This document shows, one piece after another, positions 54,412-63,757 of a stretch of 64,000 bases of DNA. The DNA is taken from positions 62,001 through 126,000 of the forward strand of contig CBFHJA010000005.1 of the NCBI GenBank assembly GCA_965656085.1, given 5' to 3'. Within the stretch, counting starts at the first letter, position 1. Each line of letters opens with the position of its first letter. The notes beneath the pieces are model-generated. The model made no database searches, was not told the DNA's origin, and saw only the letters and a list, made by a program, of their open reading frames with translations. This stretch comes from Aliishimia sp965656085 (GTDB lineage: Bacteria; Pseudomonadota; Alphaproteobacteria; Rhodobacterales; Rhodobacteraceae). A program made the position numbers and the translations under genes.

Positions 54412-54465
54412 CCTGTCTTCCTTTGGCTATAAATATCCCCAAGAGCGCGAGAATGGAATTCTCGC
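54412..54465 (-). repeat. 3'-end hairpin repeat, copy 3 (inverted)
   Basis: Core at 54412-54440 on the minus strand; hairpin GCGAGAAT-TCC-ATTCTCGC at 54447-54465 (as read on the minus strand). Stem bases differ from copy 2 but the pairing is kept. It lies after the DUF2189 stop. Confidence 0.7.
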
Positions 54466-54501
54466 TTGCGCAGCAACCCTCCAAGGCCAGGAGAGACGCG
54501 C

Positions 54502-55296
54502 CTAGCCCTCGGATTTGAGCTGGCTGTAGATGTGCCAGCTTGCATGACCCAGCCAAGGGAAGATGATCAGCAAGCCAAGGAACCCGGGCAGGATCGCCGC
54601 GAAGGTCAGGGCCGCGAGGATCAGCCCCCAGACCAGCATCACGCCGGGGTTGTCGCGCACCAGAGCAATCGAGGTCAGCATCGCGGTGATGAAATCGACC
54701 TCCCGGTCAAGCAGCATCGGCAGCGACAGGACTGACATGGAGAACAGCACCAGCGCGAAGCCCGCCCCCACTGCCGAGCCCATCGCCAGCATCGAGAGCC
54801 CTTCGGTCGTGGTGTAGACCTCCAGCGAGGTCGAGACATTGGTCATCGCCGACAGGCCCAGAAACAGCGCGAAGATCATGTGGCCAATGAAAAACCAGAA
54901 CAGGAACAGGATCACGATCAGCACGCAGATCCACGGCAATTGACGGCCGCGCTGGCGCCAGATCACGCCGAAGATTTCCGTCCGGTTCAGCGGGATGCCC
55001 TGCTCCAGACGGTAGGAAATCTCGTAGAGCCCCACGGCGGCGAACGGCCCGATGAGCGGGAAGCCCACCGCCGCGAGCACCAGCCAGAAGGTCTGGCCGG
55101 AATTCAGCGTCAGCGCGGAGATCGCCAGCCCGATCATCACATAGACCGCGCCGAAGAACAGACCCATGCGCGGGGCAATGGTGAAATCCTGCCAGCCGCG
55201 CTTCAGCGCCGTTCCGAGCATCGCCATGGTGGGCGCGCGCATCTGCGGGACGCCGTGCGGGCGGGCGGCAGCGCTGTCTTGCATCGTCATGTCCAT
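54502..55296 (-). CDS. DUF2189 family membrane protein
   Basis: A 264-residue protein with several hydrophobic segments (GLFFGAVYVMIGLAI, FWLVLAAVGFPLIGP, CVLIVILFLFWFFIG, LVLFSMSVLSLPMLL, MLVWGLILAALTFAAILPG). It matches the DUF2189 family, whose function is unknown. Start is the first ATG (MDMTMQD), with a second Met three codons later as alternative. Confidence 0.87.
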   Translation of the reverse strand: MDMTMQDSAAARPHGVPQMRAPTMAMLGTALKRGWQDFTIAPRMGLFFGAVYVMIGLAISALTLNSGQTFWLVLAAVGFPLIGPFAAVGLYEISYRLEQGIPLNRTEIFGVIWRQRGRQLPWICVLIVILFLFWFFIGHMIFALFLGLSAMTNVSTSLEVYTTTEGLSMLAMGSAVGAGFALVLFSMSVLSLPMLLDREVDFITAMLTSIALVRDNPGVMLVWGLILAALTFAAILPGFLGLLIIFPWLGHASWHIYSQLKSEG

Positions 55297-55327
55297 ACCC
55301 CAGCGTAGCGCCGGGAGGGCGCTTCGA

Positions 55328-56746
55328 TCAAGAGAATTGCGGCCGCGCCCGGCCCGGCCAGTCGGTCGCCTTGTGCCACGCCTCGGCGACCTGCAGGAGC
55401 CGTCCGTCGCTGCCGCGCGGGCCGATCAGTTGCAGACCCATGGGCAAGCCATCCGCGCCGAAGCCAATCGGGATCGACACCACCGGCAGCCCCAGCAGGC
55501 TCGCGGGGATCATCACCTCCATCCAGCGGTGATAGGTATCCATCGCCCGGCCCGCGATCTCGGTGGGGTATTCGGTCTCCACCGGGAAGGGCCAGACCTG
55601 CGCGGCCGGGAGCGCCACCAGATCGTAGCGCTGGAAGAGGCGCGTGGCGGCGCGGTACCACTCGGAGCGCAGCGCGGAGAGGCGGTGCAGCTCGCGCCCG
55701 TTGAGCGCAAGCCCCCGGTCGATCTCCCATTGCATCGTGCCCTTGATCGCGTCCCGCTTGACCGGGTCGTCGTAGAACGGCGCCAGCGCGCAGGCCTTCT
55801 CGTAGTTGCGCAGCCCCACCCACGCGTCCCAGATCGCCTCAGCGGGATGCGGCGGCGCGGCCTCTTCGACTTCCAGCCCCAGATCGGCCATCTGGCGCAG
55901 CGCATCCTCGCAAATCTCGGCGATGCCCGGCTCGTAGGGATAAGCCCCGCCCCAATCGCCGAGCCAGCCGACGCGGCGCCCGTGCATCTCTCCGTCCATC
56001 TCTGGCAAGCTCATCGGCAGGCTCAGCCCATCGGGCTGGCGCGGGTCCGGCCCGGCCATGGTGTCGAGCAGGGCCGCGAGATCGCGCGGGGTGCGGGCCA
56101 TCGGGCCTTGGGTGGCCAGCCGTTGCAGGTAGAGATCGCCGCCGGGCTTTGGCTCGGAGGGCACAAGGCGCTCGGTGGGGCGCATGCCGTAGACATTGTT
56201 CCACGCCGCCGGGTTGCGCAGGGAGCCCATCGCGTCCGAGCCATCGGCGACCGAGAGCATCCCGCAGGCCAGCGCCACCGCCGCCCCGCCAGACGAGCCG
56301 CCACAGGTGCGCGCCGCGTCATAGGGGTTGAGCGTGGCGCCGAACACCTCGTTGAAGGTGTGGCTGCCAAGGCCGAATTCCGGCGTGTTGGTCTTGCCGA
56401 TCACGATCGCGCCCGCCGCGCGCAGGCGCGCGACATGGATGTCGTCACGCTCGGCGATCTGCCCGGCAAAGAGCGGCGAGCCCATCGAGGTCGGCAGGCC
56501 CTTGGCGTTCGCGAGGTCCTTCACAGCGAGGGGAATGCCATGCAGCCAGCCCTTGCGCTCGGCGCTGTCGGCGGCCTTGGCGTCGGCCAGAAGCGCCGCC
56601 TCGTCGCGCAGCGAGACGATGGCGTTGACGTGATTGGTCTCGGTGATCCGCGCGAGCGTGGCCCGCATCAGTTCCAGCGCCGAGATCTGTCCCGCGCCGA
56701 GCATCTCCGACAACTCCAGCGCCGGTTTGTATGTCAGGTCCGTCAC
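55328..56746 (-). CDS. Amidase (amidase signature family)
   Basis: A 472-residue amidase. The Ser-cisSer-Lys triad is visible: Lys in HGIPLAVKDLA, the Ser pair in GGSSGGAAVA. I use the GTG at 56746 because GGAGGGGAG precedes it; an ATG at 56770 would give 480 residues with a poorer site. Substrate unknown; related enzymes include aryl amidases and GatA-like proteins. It lies downstream of the DegT gene on the same strand. Confidence 0.9.
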   Translation of the reverse strand: MTDLTYKPALELSEMLGAGQISALELMRATLARITETNHVNAIVSLRDEAALLADAKAADSAERKGWLHGIPLAVKDLANAKGLPTSMGSPLFAGQIAERDDIHVARLRAAGAIVIGKTNTPEFGLGSHTFNEVFGATLNPYDAARTCGGSSGGAAVALACGMLSVADGSDAMGSLRNPAAWNNVYGMRPTERLVPSEPKPGGDLYLQRLATQGPMARTPRDLAALLDTMAGPDPRQPDGLSLPMSLPEMDGEMHGRRVGWLGDWGGAYPYEPGIAEICEDALRQMADLGLEVEEAAPPHPAEAIWDAWVGLRNYEKACALAPFYDDPVKRDAIKGTMQWEIDRGLALNGRELHRLSALRSEWYRAATRLFQRYDLVALPAAQVWPFPVETEYPTEIAGRAMDTYHRWMEVMIPASLLGLPVVSIPIGFGADGLPMGLQLIGPRGSDGRLLQVAEAWHKATDWPGRARPQFS

Positions 56747-56780
56747 CGGCTCCCCTCCCCCTGTGATCATCTGTCCGGCG

Positions 56781-57977
56781 CTACCGTCCGGCCTGCCAGA
56801 CCGCCGACACTTCGCCCCGGATGATCCGCGCGATCAGCGCGCAATCTTCGAGACTGAAGGTCAGCGGCACGCGCATGTCGAGAATGCCGTGCAGGATGCG
56901 GTCGGTGGCGGGCATGGGCACGGGGCCCGCGTAGCGCCACGAATCGTATTTCGAAGTGAAGGCCACGGGTTCAGGCGCGCCGAACCACTTGAGTTCCACC
57001 CCGCGCGCCGCACAGCGCGCCACCACATCGCGGATCTGCTCGGCGGCCCAGTCCAGAAGAAGCACCTGAAAGGAGGAGCCGACGATCTGCTCGGCGGCGG
57101 GCCGCGCCACCACCGTCAGTCCCGGCGTGTCCCGCACCCCGTCTTCGAGCACCTTGTAGCGTTCATTCCAGCGCGCGACCTGCCGGGGCAAGTCCCGCAA
57201 TTGCGGGCGCAGGATCGCGGCGCGCAGATTATCCATGCGTCCCGAGATATTCGGCGTGTCGTATTTCACCCGCGCGAACACCTCCGGGCCGGGCGCGGCG
57301 CGGTGGCGTTCATAGAGCATGTAGGAACCCGAGAGCATGATCGCGCGGGCGGCGATCTCCTCGTCATCGGTGACCAGAAACCCGCCCTCGCCGGAATTGA
57401 CATGCTTGTAGGTCTGGCACGAATAGCACCCGACCGCGCCATGGCGTCCCGACGGCACACCGGCCCAGCCGCCGCCCATCGTGTGGGCGCAATCCTCGAT
57501 CACCGTGATCCCATGCCGCTCACAAATCGCCATCAGCCGGTCCATGTCGCAGATATGCCCGCGCATGTGGCTGAGCAAGAGAACCTTGGCCTGATCCGCC
57601 TTGGCCTCCAGATCCACGAGGTCGATGGTCAGGCTCTCGGTCACGCCGACAAAGACCGCGCGCGCGTGCACCGCCGCGATGGCGCCCGGCACCGGGGCGA
57701 GCGTAAAGGCATTCGACAGAACCGGATCGCCGGGCCCGACGCCCACCGCGCGCAACGCTGTGGCCATCGCATAGCCGCCCGAGGCGCAGGCCAGCGCGTA
57801 TTTGCTGCCCACCAGCGCGGCAAACTCCTCTTCGAGACGCGCGGTCTCGCCGATCTCGCCCGGCGCGGTGTTGTAGCGGTGCAGGCGGCCATGGCGCAGC
57901 ACGTCGAGCGCTGCCGTGATCCCCTCCTCGGGGATGGCTTCCTGCTGGGTGAAACTGCCGTCGAACCGTTCCATCAT
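56781..57977 (-). CDS. DegT/DnrJ/EryC1/StrS aminotransferase family protein
   Basis: A 398-residue PLP enzyme. The internal aldimine Lys is in CQTYKHVNSGEGGF (about 197-210), and the DCAHTMGGG segment is typical. These enzymes aminate keto sugars or other ketones. No nucleotide-sugar genes are adjacent, so its role is not clear. It precedes the amidase by 34 bp, so the two probably form an operon. Confidence 0.88.
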   Translation of the reverse strand: MMERFDGSFTQQEAIPEEGITAALDVLRHGRLHRYNTAPGEIGETARLEEEFAALVGSKYALACASGGYAMATALRAVGVGPGDPVLSNAFTLAPVPGAIAAVHARAVFVGVTESLTIDLVDLEAKADQAKVLLLSHMRGHICDMDRLMAICERHGITVIEDCAHTMGGGWAGVPSGRHGAVGCYSCQTYKHVNSGEGGFLVTDDEEIAARAIMLSGSYMLYERHRAAPGPEVFARVKYDTPNISGRMDNLRAAILRPQLRDLPRQVARWNERYKVLEDGVRDTPGLTVVARPAAEQIVGSSFQVLLLDWAAEQIRDVVARCAARGVELKWFGAPEPVAFTSKYDSWRYAGPVPMPATDRILHGILDMRVPLTFSLEDCALIARIIRGEVSAVWQAGR

Positions 57978-58151
57978 CCGTTGTCCCGATTGTACGTCCG
58001 TTGCGTCGCGCGCATCCTATGCCGCGCGGCCGGTAAATGACCAGCGGCGTTTTGCAGCCCTGCGGATCGCGCGCCCGGAGCGACACAGGCGCCGGGCGCG
58101 GTGTCGGTTTTGAGCAAGCAAGGGCCGCTTTTTACGCGCGACGCTGACCGC

Positions 58152-59474
58152 ATGGCTGCCAAAGATCTCTCCCCTGCGGACCCGCTCGCCTTTCTCGCCA
58201 ACCTGAGATGGGCGGACGTGCCGGACCCGGTGCGCCACCAGATCAAGCGCTGCCTTTACGACACGCTGGGTGTTGCGGCGGGCGGGCATGGCACGCGGCT
58301 CTCAAGGATCATCCGCGATCATGCCGCCGAGGACATGCCCGGCCCGGTGCCGATGCTGCTCGACGCCCGCACCGCCGCGCGCAGCGCCGCCGCGATGGCG
58401 GGCGGGATGATGATCGACAGTCTCGACGGGCATGACGGCTACAACCCCGCGAAGGGCCATATCGGCTGCCCGCTTGTGCCTGCCTTGCTGGCGATTGCGC
58501 CCGAGGGCCTCTCTGGTGAGGCGTTTCTAACCGCGATGGTCGTGGGCTACGAGATCGGCGGGCGCGTGGCCACAGCCCAGCACGCCACCTGCCCGGACTA
58601 TCACACCTCCGGATCGTGGGGCGCGGTGGCCGTTGCGGCAGCGGGCGCACGGCTCATGGGGCTGGACGCGGAGCAGACCCGCCACGCGCTCGGCATTGCC
58701 GAATATCACGGCCCGCGCAGCCAGATGATGCGCTGTATCGACCATCCGACGATGCTCAAGGACGGCTCCGGTTGGGGCGCTTTGTGCGGCGTGTCGGCCC
58801 TGCAACTGGCCGCGCGCGGCTTCACCGGCGCGCCCGCGATCACCGTCGAAGAGGCCCCGGCGTTCTTCGCCACGCTCGGGCAGGACTGGATTACGCTCGA
58901 TCAGTATTTCAAGCCCTACCCCGTCTGCCGATGGGCCCAATCCCCGGTCGAGGGGATTCTTGCGCTGCGCCGCGCGCATGGTCTGACCGCCGCCGATGTG
59001 ACCAAGATCACCGTGGAAACCTTCCACGAATCTTGCCGTCTTGCCACTGCAACGCCGGTGACGACCGAAGAGGCGCAATATTCCACCTCCTTCCCCTGCG
59101 CGGTGGCGATGGTAGGCGGCGCGCTGACGCCGGGCGACATAGCCGATGGGGCGCTCGGCGACGTGGAGGTCTTGCGCCTGTCGGAGAGCTTGGAGATGCG
59201 CGAACATGCCTATGCACAAGAGAATTTCCCCGCCGAGCGGCTCTCGCGTGTGGCGCTCACGTTGCGCGACGGGACCGTCTTGCAAGGCGATTGGATGAAC
59301 CCGCTTTGGGCGCCAGACGCGCCGCCGACCGATGCGGAACTGGAGGCCAAGTTCACCGCGCTGGCCGCGCCGGTTCTGGGCGAGGCGCGCGCGGATGCGA
59401 TCTTGGGCACCAGCCAGTCGCTGGACGGCCTGCCGCTCTCCGACCTGACGGCGTTGCTCTATACCCTGCCGTAG
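58152..59474 (+). CDS. MmgE/PrpD family protein
   Basis: A 440-residue protein of the 2-methylcitrate dehydratase/MmgE family: an all-helical domain (LYDTLGVAAGGHGTRL, HDGYNPAKGHIGCPLVPALLAI) and an alpha/beta C-domain. The actual reaction is often a dehydratase or isomerase; not proven. A GTG at 58101 would add 17 residues; I use the ATG at 58152. It is divergent from the DegT gene. Confidence 0.87.
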   Translation: MAAKDLSPADPLAFLANLRWADVPDPVRHQIKRCLYDTLGVAAGGHGTRLSRIIRDHAAEDMPGPVPMLLDARTAARSAAAMAGGMMIDSLDGHDGYNPAKGHIGCPLVPALLAIAPEGLSGEAFLTAMVVGYEIGGRVATAQHATCPDYHTSGSWGAVAVAAAGARLMGLDAEQTRHALGIAEYHGPRSQMMRCIDHPTMLKDGSGWGALCGVSALQLAARGFTGAPAITVEEAPAFFATLGQDWITLDQYFKPYPVCRWAQSPVEGILALRRAHGLTAADVTKITVETFHESCRLATATPVTTEEAQYSTSFPCAVAMVGGALTPGDIADGALGDVEVLRLSESLEMREHAYAQENFPAERLSRVALTLRDGTVLQGDWMNPLWAPDAPPTDAELEAKFTALAAPVLGEARADAILGTSQSLDGLPLSDLTALLYTLP

Positions 59475-59476
59475 CT

Positions 59477-59538
59477 GGGGGCTCTGCCCCCGTCGCTGCG
59501 CGACTCCCCCGGAATATTTTTGTCAAAAGGAAAACAGG
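59477..59538 (+). repeat. 3'-end hairpin repeat, copy 4
   Basis: Hairpin GGGGGCTCTGCCCCC (59477-59491), a second small hairpin GTCGC-TGC-GCGAC (59492-59504), then the 28-bp core (59511-59538) identical to copy 1. It lies between the convergent MmgE/PrpD and gph genes. Confidence 0.75.
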
Positions 59539-59541
59539 GGG

Positions 59542-60213
59542 TTAGGCGCGTTTGAACAGCGTGTCGATCAGGTCGGGCAGGTCCGTGAAACTGTGCAGAA
59601 GGGCCTCGGGGGAGAGGGCCGCCATATCGTCGCCCGCCGGGCCGAACGTGACGAGGACCGAGGGCACACCAGCCGCGCGTGCGGTGTTGCGGTCGGTGTC
59701 GCTGTCGCCGATCAGACAGGTTTTCGCCGGATCGCCCCCGCAGCGGCGGGCGGTCTCGACGAGCGGGGCCGGGTCGGGCTTGCGCACCGGCAGCGTATCG
59801 GCGCCCACGAGTGCCGCGAAGACGTCCCGGACCTCAAGCGCCTGTAACAATTGCTCCGCGAGCGCTTCGGGCTTGTTGGTGCAGATGCCGACGCCGTAGC
59901 CGCGCGACTTGAGTGTCTCGACCGCGTCCATCGCGCCGGGGTAGAGCCGGGTGTGGGCCGCGATGCTTGCTCCGTAAGCCTCTAAGAGAACAGGATAATA
60001 TTGCTCAATCAGCGGCTCGGGGTCCGGCACGCCAACGCGCGCAAGCCCCTCGGTCAGCATCCGCCGCCCACCGCGCAGCGCCGCGCCCGCATCGCGCGCC
60101 ATCTCCAGCACATCGCCATGCCCCATGTCCCTGAAACAATGATTGGCCGCTGCGAGCAGATCGCCGCTCGTATCGGCCAACGTGCCGTCCAGATCGAAGA
60201 TTACCGTGTGCAT
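59542..60213 (-). CDS. gph: HAD-family hydrolase, phosphoglycolate phosphatase-like
   Basis: A 223-residue HAD phosphatase: the nucleophile Asp in VIFDLDGTLADT (5-16), the GICTNKP segment as motif II and GDSDTDRNTAR as motif IV. The cap domain size fits Gph, which clears phosphoglycolate. I use the ATG at 60213 (MHTVIFDLDG); the frame continues upstream without homology. Diverges from glmU. Confidence 0.87.
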   Translation of the reverse strand: MHTVIFDLDGTLADTSGDLLAAANHCFRDMGHGDVLEMARDAGAALRGGRRMLTEGLARVGVPDPEPLIEQYYPVLLEAYGASIAAHTRLYPGAMDAVETLKSRGYGVGICTNKPEALAEQLLQALEVRDVFAALVGADTLPVRKPDPAPLVETARRCGGDPAKTCLIGDSDTDRNTARAAGVPSVLVTFGPAGDDMAALSPEALLHSFTDLPDLIDTLFKRA

Positions 60214-60332
60214 TTGCGTGTCCTGCCCCCAAGATATTGCGGCGTTGCAACCTATCTTGATGCCGCCCCGCCTTGCCTCTGTGTTCTCATCCGATAAAAC
60301 CGGTCGGAATAAAAGCAAAAGAGACAGGCTTC

Positions 60333-61682
60333 ATGGACACCGCCCTGATCATTCTGGCCGCTGGTAAAGGCACGCGGATGCAATCGGACCTGCCCAAGGT
60401 CCTGCATCCCATCGGCGGCGTGCCGATGCTGACCCATGTGCTGGCCACGGCCCGGGCCCTGGAGCCGGCGCGGACCGTTGTGGTGACGGGGCACGGCGCG
60501 GCGGCCGTGGAGGCGGCGGCGCGGGACGTCGATCCGGAGGTGCAGATCGCACCGCAGATGGAGCAGCTCGGCACCGGTCATGCGACCGCGCAGGCTGCGG
60601 AAGCGCTTGACGGCTTTGAGGGGCTTGCGCTGGTTCTCTTTGGCGACACACCCTTCATCTCCGAGGCCACGTTGCTGGCGATGCGGGAGGCCGCCGCGCG
60701 TCATGACGTGGTCGTGCTCGGCTTCGAGCCTGCCGATCCAGGTCGCTACGGGCGGTTGGTGATGGGATCGGAGGGGCTCGACAGGATTGTCGAATTCAAA
60801 GATGCAACAGATGAAGAGAGGACGATAAACCTTTGTAATGGTGGGCTTATGGCCTGCCGGTCCCCGCAGATTTTCGAGTTGCTTGCGCAGGTCAAAAACG
60901 ACAACGCCTCGGGCGAGTATTATCTTACCGATCTGGTGGCGCTCGCCCGCACGCGTGGTCTCTCCGCCACCGCGGTGACCTGCGCCGAAGAGGAAACCAT
61001 CGGGATCAATACCCGTGCGCAACTGGCGCAGGCGGACGCGTATTTTCAGGCGCGAATGCGGCTGGAGGCGATGGAGACCGGGGTGACGCTGATGGCGCCG
61101 GAGACGGTTTACTTCGCGCAGGATACGGTGATCGGACGCGATACGGTGGTTGAGCCCAATGTGGTGTTCGGCCCCGGCGTGACGGTCGAGAGCGGTGCGA
61201 CGATCCGGGCGTTTTCACATCTTGAAGGCTGTCATGTGAGCCGCGGCAGCGTTGTTGGCCCCTATGCCCGGCTCAGGCCCGGCGCGGAACTGGCCGAAGA
61301 TGTGCGGATCGGCAACTTCGTGGAGATTAAGAATTCTGTCATAAACCCCGGGGCAAAGGTCAATCACCTGTCATATATCGGCGACGCGTCGATCGGGGAT
61401 AACGCAAATATCGGCGCAGGAACAATCACTTGCAATTATGACGGTGTCATGAAGCACCACACGGAGATCGGGGCGGACGCGTTTATCGGCTCCAGCACGA
61501 TGCTGGTCGCGCCGGTGACCGTGGGGCGCGGCGCGCTCACCGGGTCGGGCTCGGTCATCACCGAGGATGTGCCCGAGGACGCCATCGCGATTGCGCGCGC
61601 GCGGCAGGTCAACCGGCCCGGCATGGCGGCCAAGCTCTTCGACATGCTACGCGCGAAAAAAGCAAAGAAAAGCAAGGGGTAA
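60333..61682 (+). CDS. glmU: Bifunctional UDP-N-acetylglucosamine pyrophosphorylase / glucosamine-1-phosphate acetyltransferase
   Basis: A 449-residue enzyme making UDP-GlcNAc. The N-domain motif LAAGKGTRMQS (about 8-18) is the pyrophosphorylase loop; the C-terminal left-handed beta-helix with hexapeptide repeats (DTVIGRDTVVEPN, GAGTITCNYDGV) is the acetyltransferase. It is followed 4 bp later by glmS, giving a two-gene amino sugar operon. Confidence 0.97.
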   Translation: MDTALIILAAGKGTRMQSDLPKVLHPIGGVPMLTHVLATARALEPARTVVVTGHGAAAVEAAARDVDPEVQIAPQMEQLGTGHATAQAAEALDGFEGLALVLFGDTPFISEATLLAMREAAARHDVVVLGFEPADPGRYGRLVMGSEGLDRIVEFKDATDEERTINLCNGGLMACRSPQIFELLAQVKNDNASGEYYLTDLVALARTRGLSATAVTCAEEETIGINTRAQLAQADAYFQARMRLEAMETGVTLMAPETVYFAQDTVIGRDTVVEPNVVFGPGVTVESGATIRAFSHLEGCHVSRGSVVGPYARLRPGAELAEDVRIGNFVEIKNSVINPGAKVNHLSYIGDASIGDNANIGAGTITCNYDGVMKHHTEIGADAFIGSSTMLVAPVTVGRGALTGSGSVITEDVPEDAIAIARARQVNRPGMAAKLFDMLRAKKAKKSKG

Positions 61683-61686
61683 GGTC

Positions 61687-63507
61687 ATGTGCGGAATTGT
61701 CGGCGTTTTGGGAAATCACGAGGTGGCCCCGATCCTCGTGGAGGCGCTCAAGCGGCTCGAATATCGCGGCTATGACAGCGCCGGGATCGCGACGGTGAAC
61801 AAGGGCGTGCTCGACCGGCGCCGCGCGGTCGGCAAGCTGGTGAACCTGTCGGACGAGCTTGTGCACAACCCGCTCGCGGGGCGCGCCGGGATCGGGCACA
61901 CCCGCTGGGCGACCCATGGCGGGCCCTCGGTCGTGAACGCGCATCCGCACCAAGCGGGCAAGGTGGCGGTCGTGCATAACGGGATCATCGAGAACTTCCG
62001 CGAGCTCCGTGAGGACTTGAGGATCGCAGGCTATGCCTTTGAAACTGAGACAGATACCGAAACCGTGGCTCTGCTGACACGGATGCATATGGACGAGGGC
62101 GATGCCCCTGTCACTGCCGCCTTTCGCACGCTCGACAAGCTCGACGGGGCCTTTGCGCTGGCCTTTCTGTTCGATGGCGAGGACGATCTGATCGTCGCGG
62201 CCCGGCGCGGCTCGCCGCTGGCCATCGGGCATGGCGACGGCGAGATGTATGTCGGCTCCGACGCCATCGCGCTCGCGCCCATGACCGACCAGATCACCTA
62301 TCTCGAAGAGGGCGACCGCGCCGTCGTGACCCGCAGCAGCGTGGCGATCAGCGACGCCCATGGCGATCCGGTCACGCGCCAACAGCGTACCATTCACCTC
62401 GACGCCACCCGGGTCGACAAAGCCGGGCACAAGCATTTCATGTCCAAGGAAATCGCCGAGCAGCCGGCCGTGATTTCAGCGGCGATTCAGCATTATATTC
62501 AACCCGATAACACCATTACCCTACCCGGCGCAGGGCTCGATTTCTCGCAGATCGACCGGATCACGATGGTGGCCTGCGGGACCGCCTACCTGTCCTGCCT
62601 GACGGCGAAATACTGGTTCGAACAACTCGCGCGCATCCCGGTGGAGGTCGATATCGCCTCCGAATACCGCTATCGCGAACCGCCGATCCCGCCGCGCACG
62701 CTGGCGCTGTTTGCCTCGCAATCGGGCGAGACCGCCGACACGCTCGCGGCGCTGCGCTATTGCAAGGGGCGGGCCGCATCCATCGCGTCCCTTGTGAACG
62801 TACCGGAAAGCTCGATTGCGCGGGAGAGTGATTTGGTGCTGCCGATCCATGCCGGGCCGGAGATCGGGGTCGCCTCGACCAAGGCATTTACCTGTAAACT
62901 CACGGTTTTATTGGCGCTGGCGCTCAAGGCCGCGCAGGATCGCGGCACGCTGGAGCCCGAGGTGATCGCCGCGCATATCGCCGCGCTGCGGCAGGTGCCG
63001 GGGGCGATCAACATCGCGCTCAGCGCCGAAGACAGCATTCGGGCCGCTGCGCGCAAGATCGCCGGGGCGCGGGACGTGCTGTTTCTGGGGCGCGGGCTGA
63101 TGTATCCGCTCGCCCATGAAGGCGCGCTGAAGCTCAAGGAAATCAGCTATATACACGCCGAAGCTTATGCCTCGGGAGAGTTGAAACACGGGCCTATCGC
63201 CCTCATCGACAAAACCGTTCCGGTGGTCGTGATGGCGCCGCGCGATACGCTCTTCGAAAAAACCATCTCCAACATGCAGGAAGTCATGGCGCGCAAGGGC
63301 AAGGTGGTTCTGGTCTCCGATGCCGATGGGCTCGCGGAGGCCGGGAGCGATGTCTGGGCGTGGATCGAGATGCCGCAAGTGCCTGATGTCGTGACACCGA
63401 TTCTCTATGCGATCCCGGCGCAACTGCTCGCCTACCACACAGCGGTCGCGAAGGGGACGGATGTGGACCAGCCGCGCAACCTCGCCAAATCGGTGACGGT
63501 GGAGTGA
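61687..63507 (+). CDS. glmS: Glutamine-fructose-6-phosphate aminotransferase (isomerizing)
   Basis: A 606-residue enzyme making glucosamine-6-phosphate from glutamine and fructose-6-phosphate. After Met removal, Cys2 (MCGIVGVLG) is the glutaminase nucleophile. The SIS domains (FASQSGETADTLAALRYCK; ASTKAFTCKLTVL) and the C-terminal DQPRNLAKSVTVE are standard. Starts 4 bp after glmU, in one operon. Confidence 0.98.
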   Translation: MCGIVGVLGNHEVAPILVEALKRLEYRGYDSAGIATVNKGVLDRRRAVGKLVNLSDELVHNPLAGRAGIGHTRWATHGGPSVVNAHPHQAGKVAVVHNGIIENFRELREDLRIAGYAFETETDTETVALLTRMHMDEGDAPVTAAFRTLDKLDGAFALAFLFDGEDDLIVAARRGSPLAIGHGDGEMYVGSDAIALAPMTDQITYLEEGDRAVVTRSSVAISDAHGDPVTRQQRTIHLDATRVDKAGHKHFMSKEIAEQPAVISAAIQHYIQPDNTITLPGAGLDFSQIDRITMVACGTAYLSCLTAKYWFEQLARIPVEVDIASEYRYREPPIPPRTLALFASQSGETADTLAALRYCKGRAASIASLVNVPESSIARESDLVLPIHAGPEIGVASTKAFTCKLTVLLALALKAAQDRGTLEPEVIAAHIAALRQVPGAINIALSAEDSIRAAARKIAGARDVLFLGRGLMYPLAHEGALKLKEISYIHAEAYASGELKHGPIALIDKTVPVVVMAPRDTLFEKTISNMQEVMARKGKVVLVSDADGLAEAGSDVWAWIEMPQVPDVVTPILYAIPAQLLAYHTAVAKGTDVDQPRNLAKSVTVE

Positions 63508-63511
63508 TCCG

Positions 63512-63757
63512 GTGACGCCTCAGGACGCGCTCGGCGCGCTGGTTGCGCTGGAAAATCCGGAGCGGGCACAAGGGGCGAAAGCCTATCACAAGGCGGCGCG
63601 CCGCTGTCTGGGCGTGCCCAATCCGGTGCTCAACGATCTGACCGGGGACTGGCGCCGGGACCTAGACGCGGAAGGCCGTGTGGCGGTCGCGGATTTCCTC
63701 TGGAAAACAGATATTTATGAGGCGCGGATCGCCGCTGAGAAACTGCTCACCACGGTG
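63512..63757 (+). pseudogene. 5' fragment of a DNA alkylation repair (AlkD-like) gene
   Basis: A GTG frame starting MTPQDALGALVALENPE closely resembles the first 80 residues of alphaproteobacterial AlkD-type DNA glycosylases (AYHKAARRCLGVPNPVL, IYEARIAAEKLLT). At about position 63750 the similarity stops and the frame runs on into what is clearly the antisense of a minus-strand gene. AlkD proteins normally have about 230 residues, so this copy has lost its C-terminal two thirds and is probably non-functional. It follows glmS by 4 bp. Confidence 0.65.

Larger units (their letters stand above)
54163..54501. other. Intergenic stretch between convergent genes, with large inverted repeat
   Basis: 339 bp. 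Outer parts are two copies of the 3'-end repeat (54176-54249 and, inverted, 54412-54484). The 162-bp centre carries an 11-bp stem with UUCG loop (54383-54408) and a 6-bp hairpin (54364-54379, GATT loop). No protein gene is supported here. Confidence 0.65.

Noticed and set aside
54193..54484. Insertion sequence or MITE with terminal inverted repeats between the convergent genes
   Set aside because: No transposase or target-site duplication is seen, and each arm also occurs singly elsewhere (27072, 59477) at gene ends, so a 3'-end repeat is the simpler reading.
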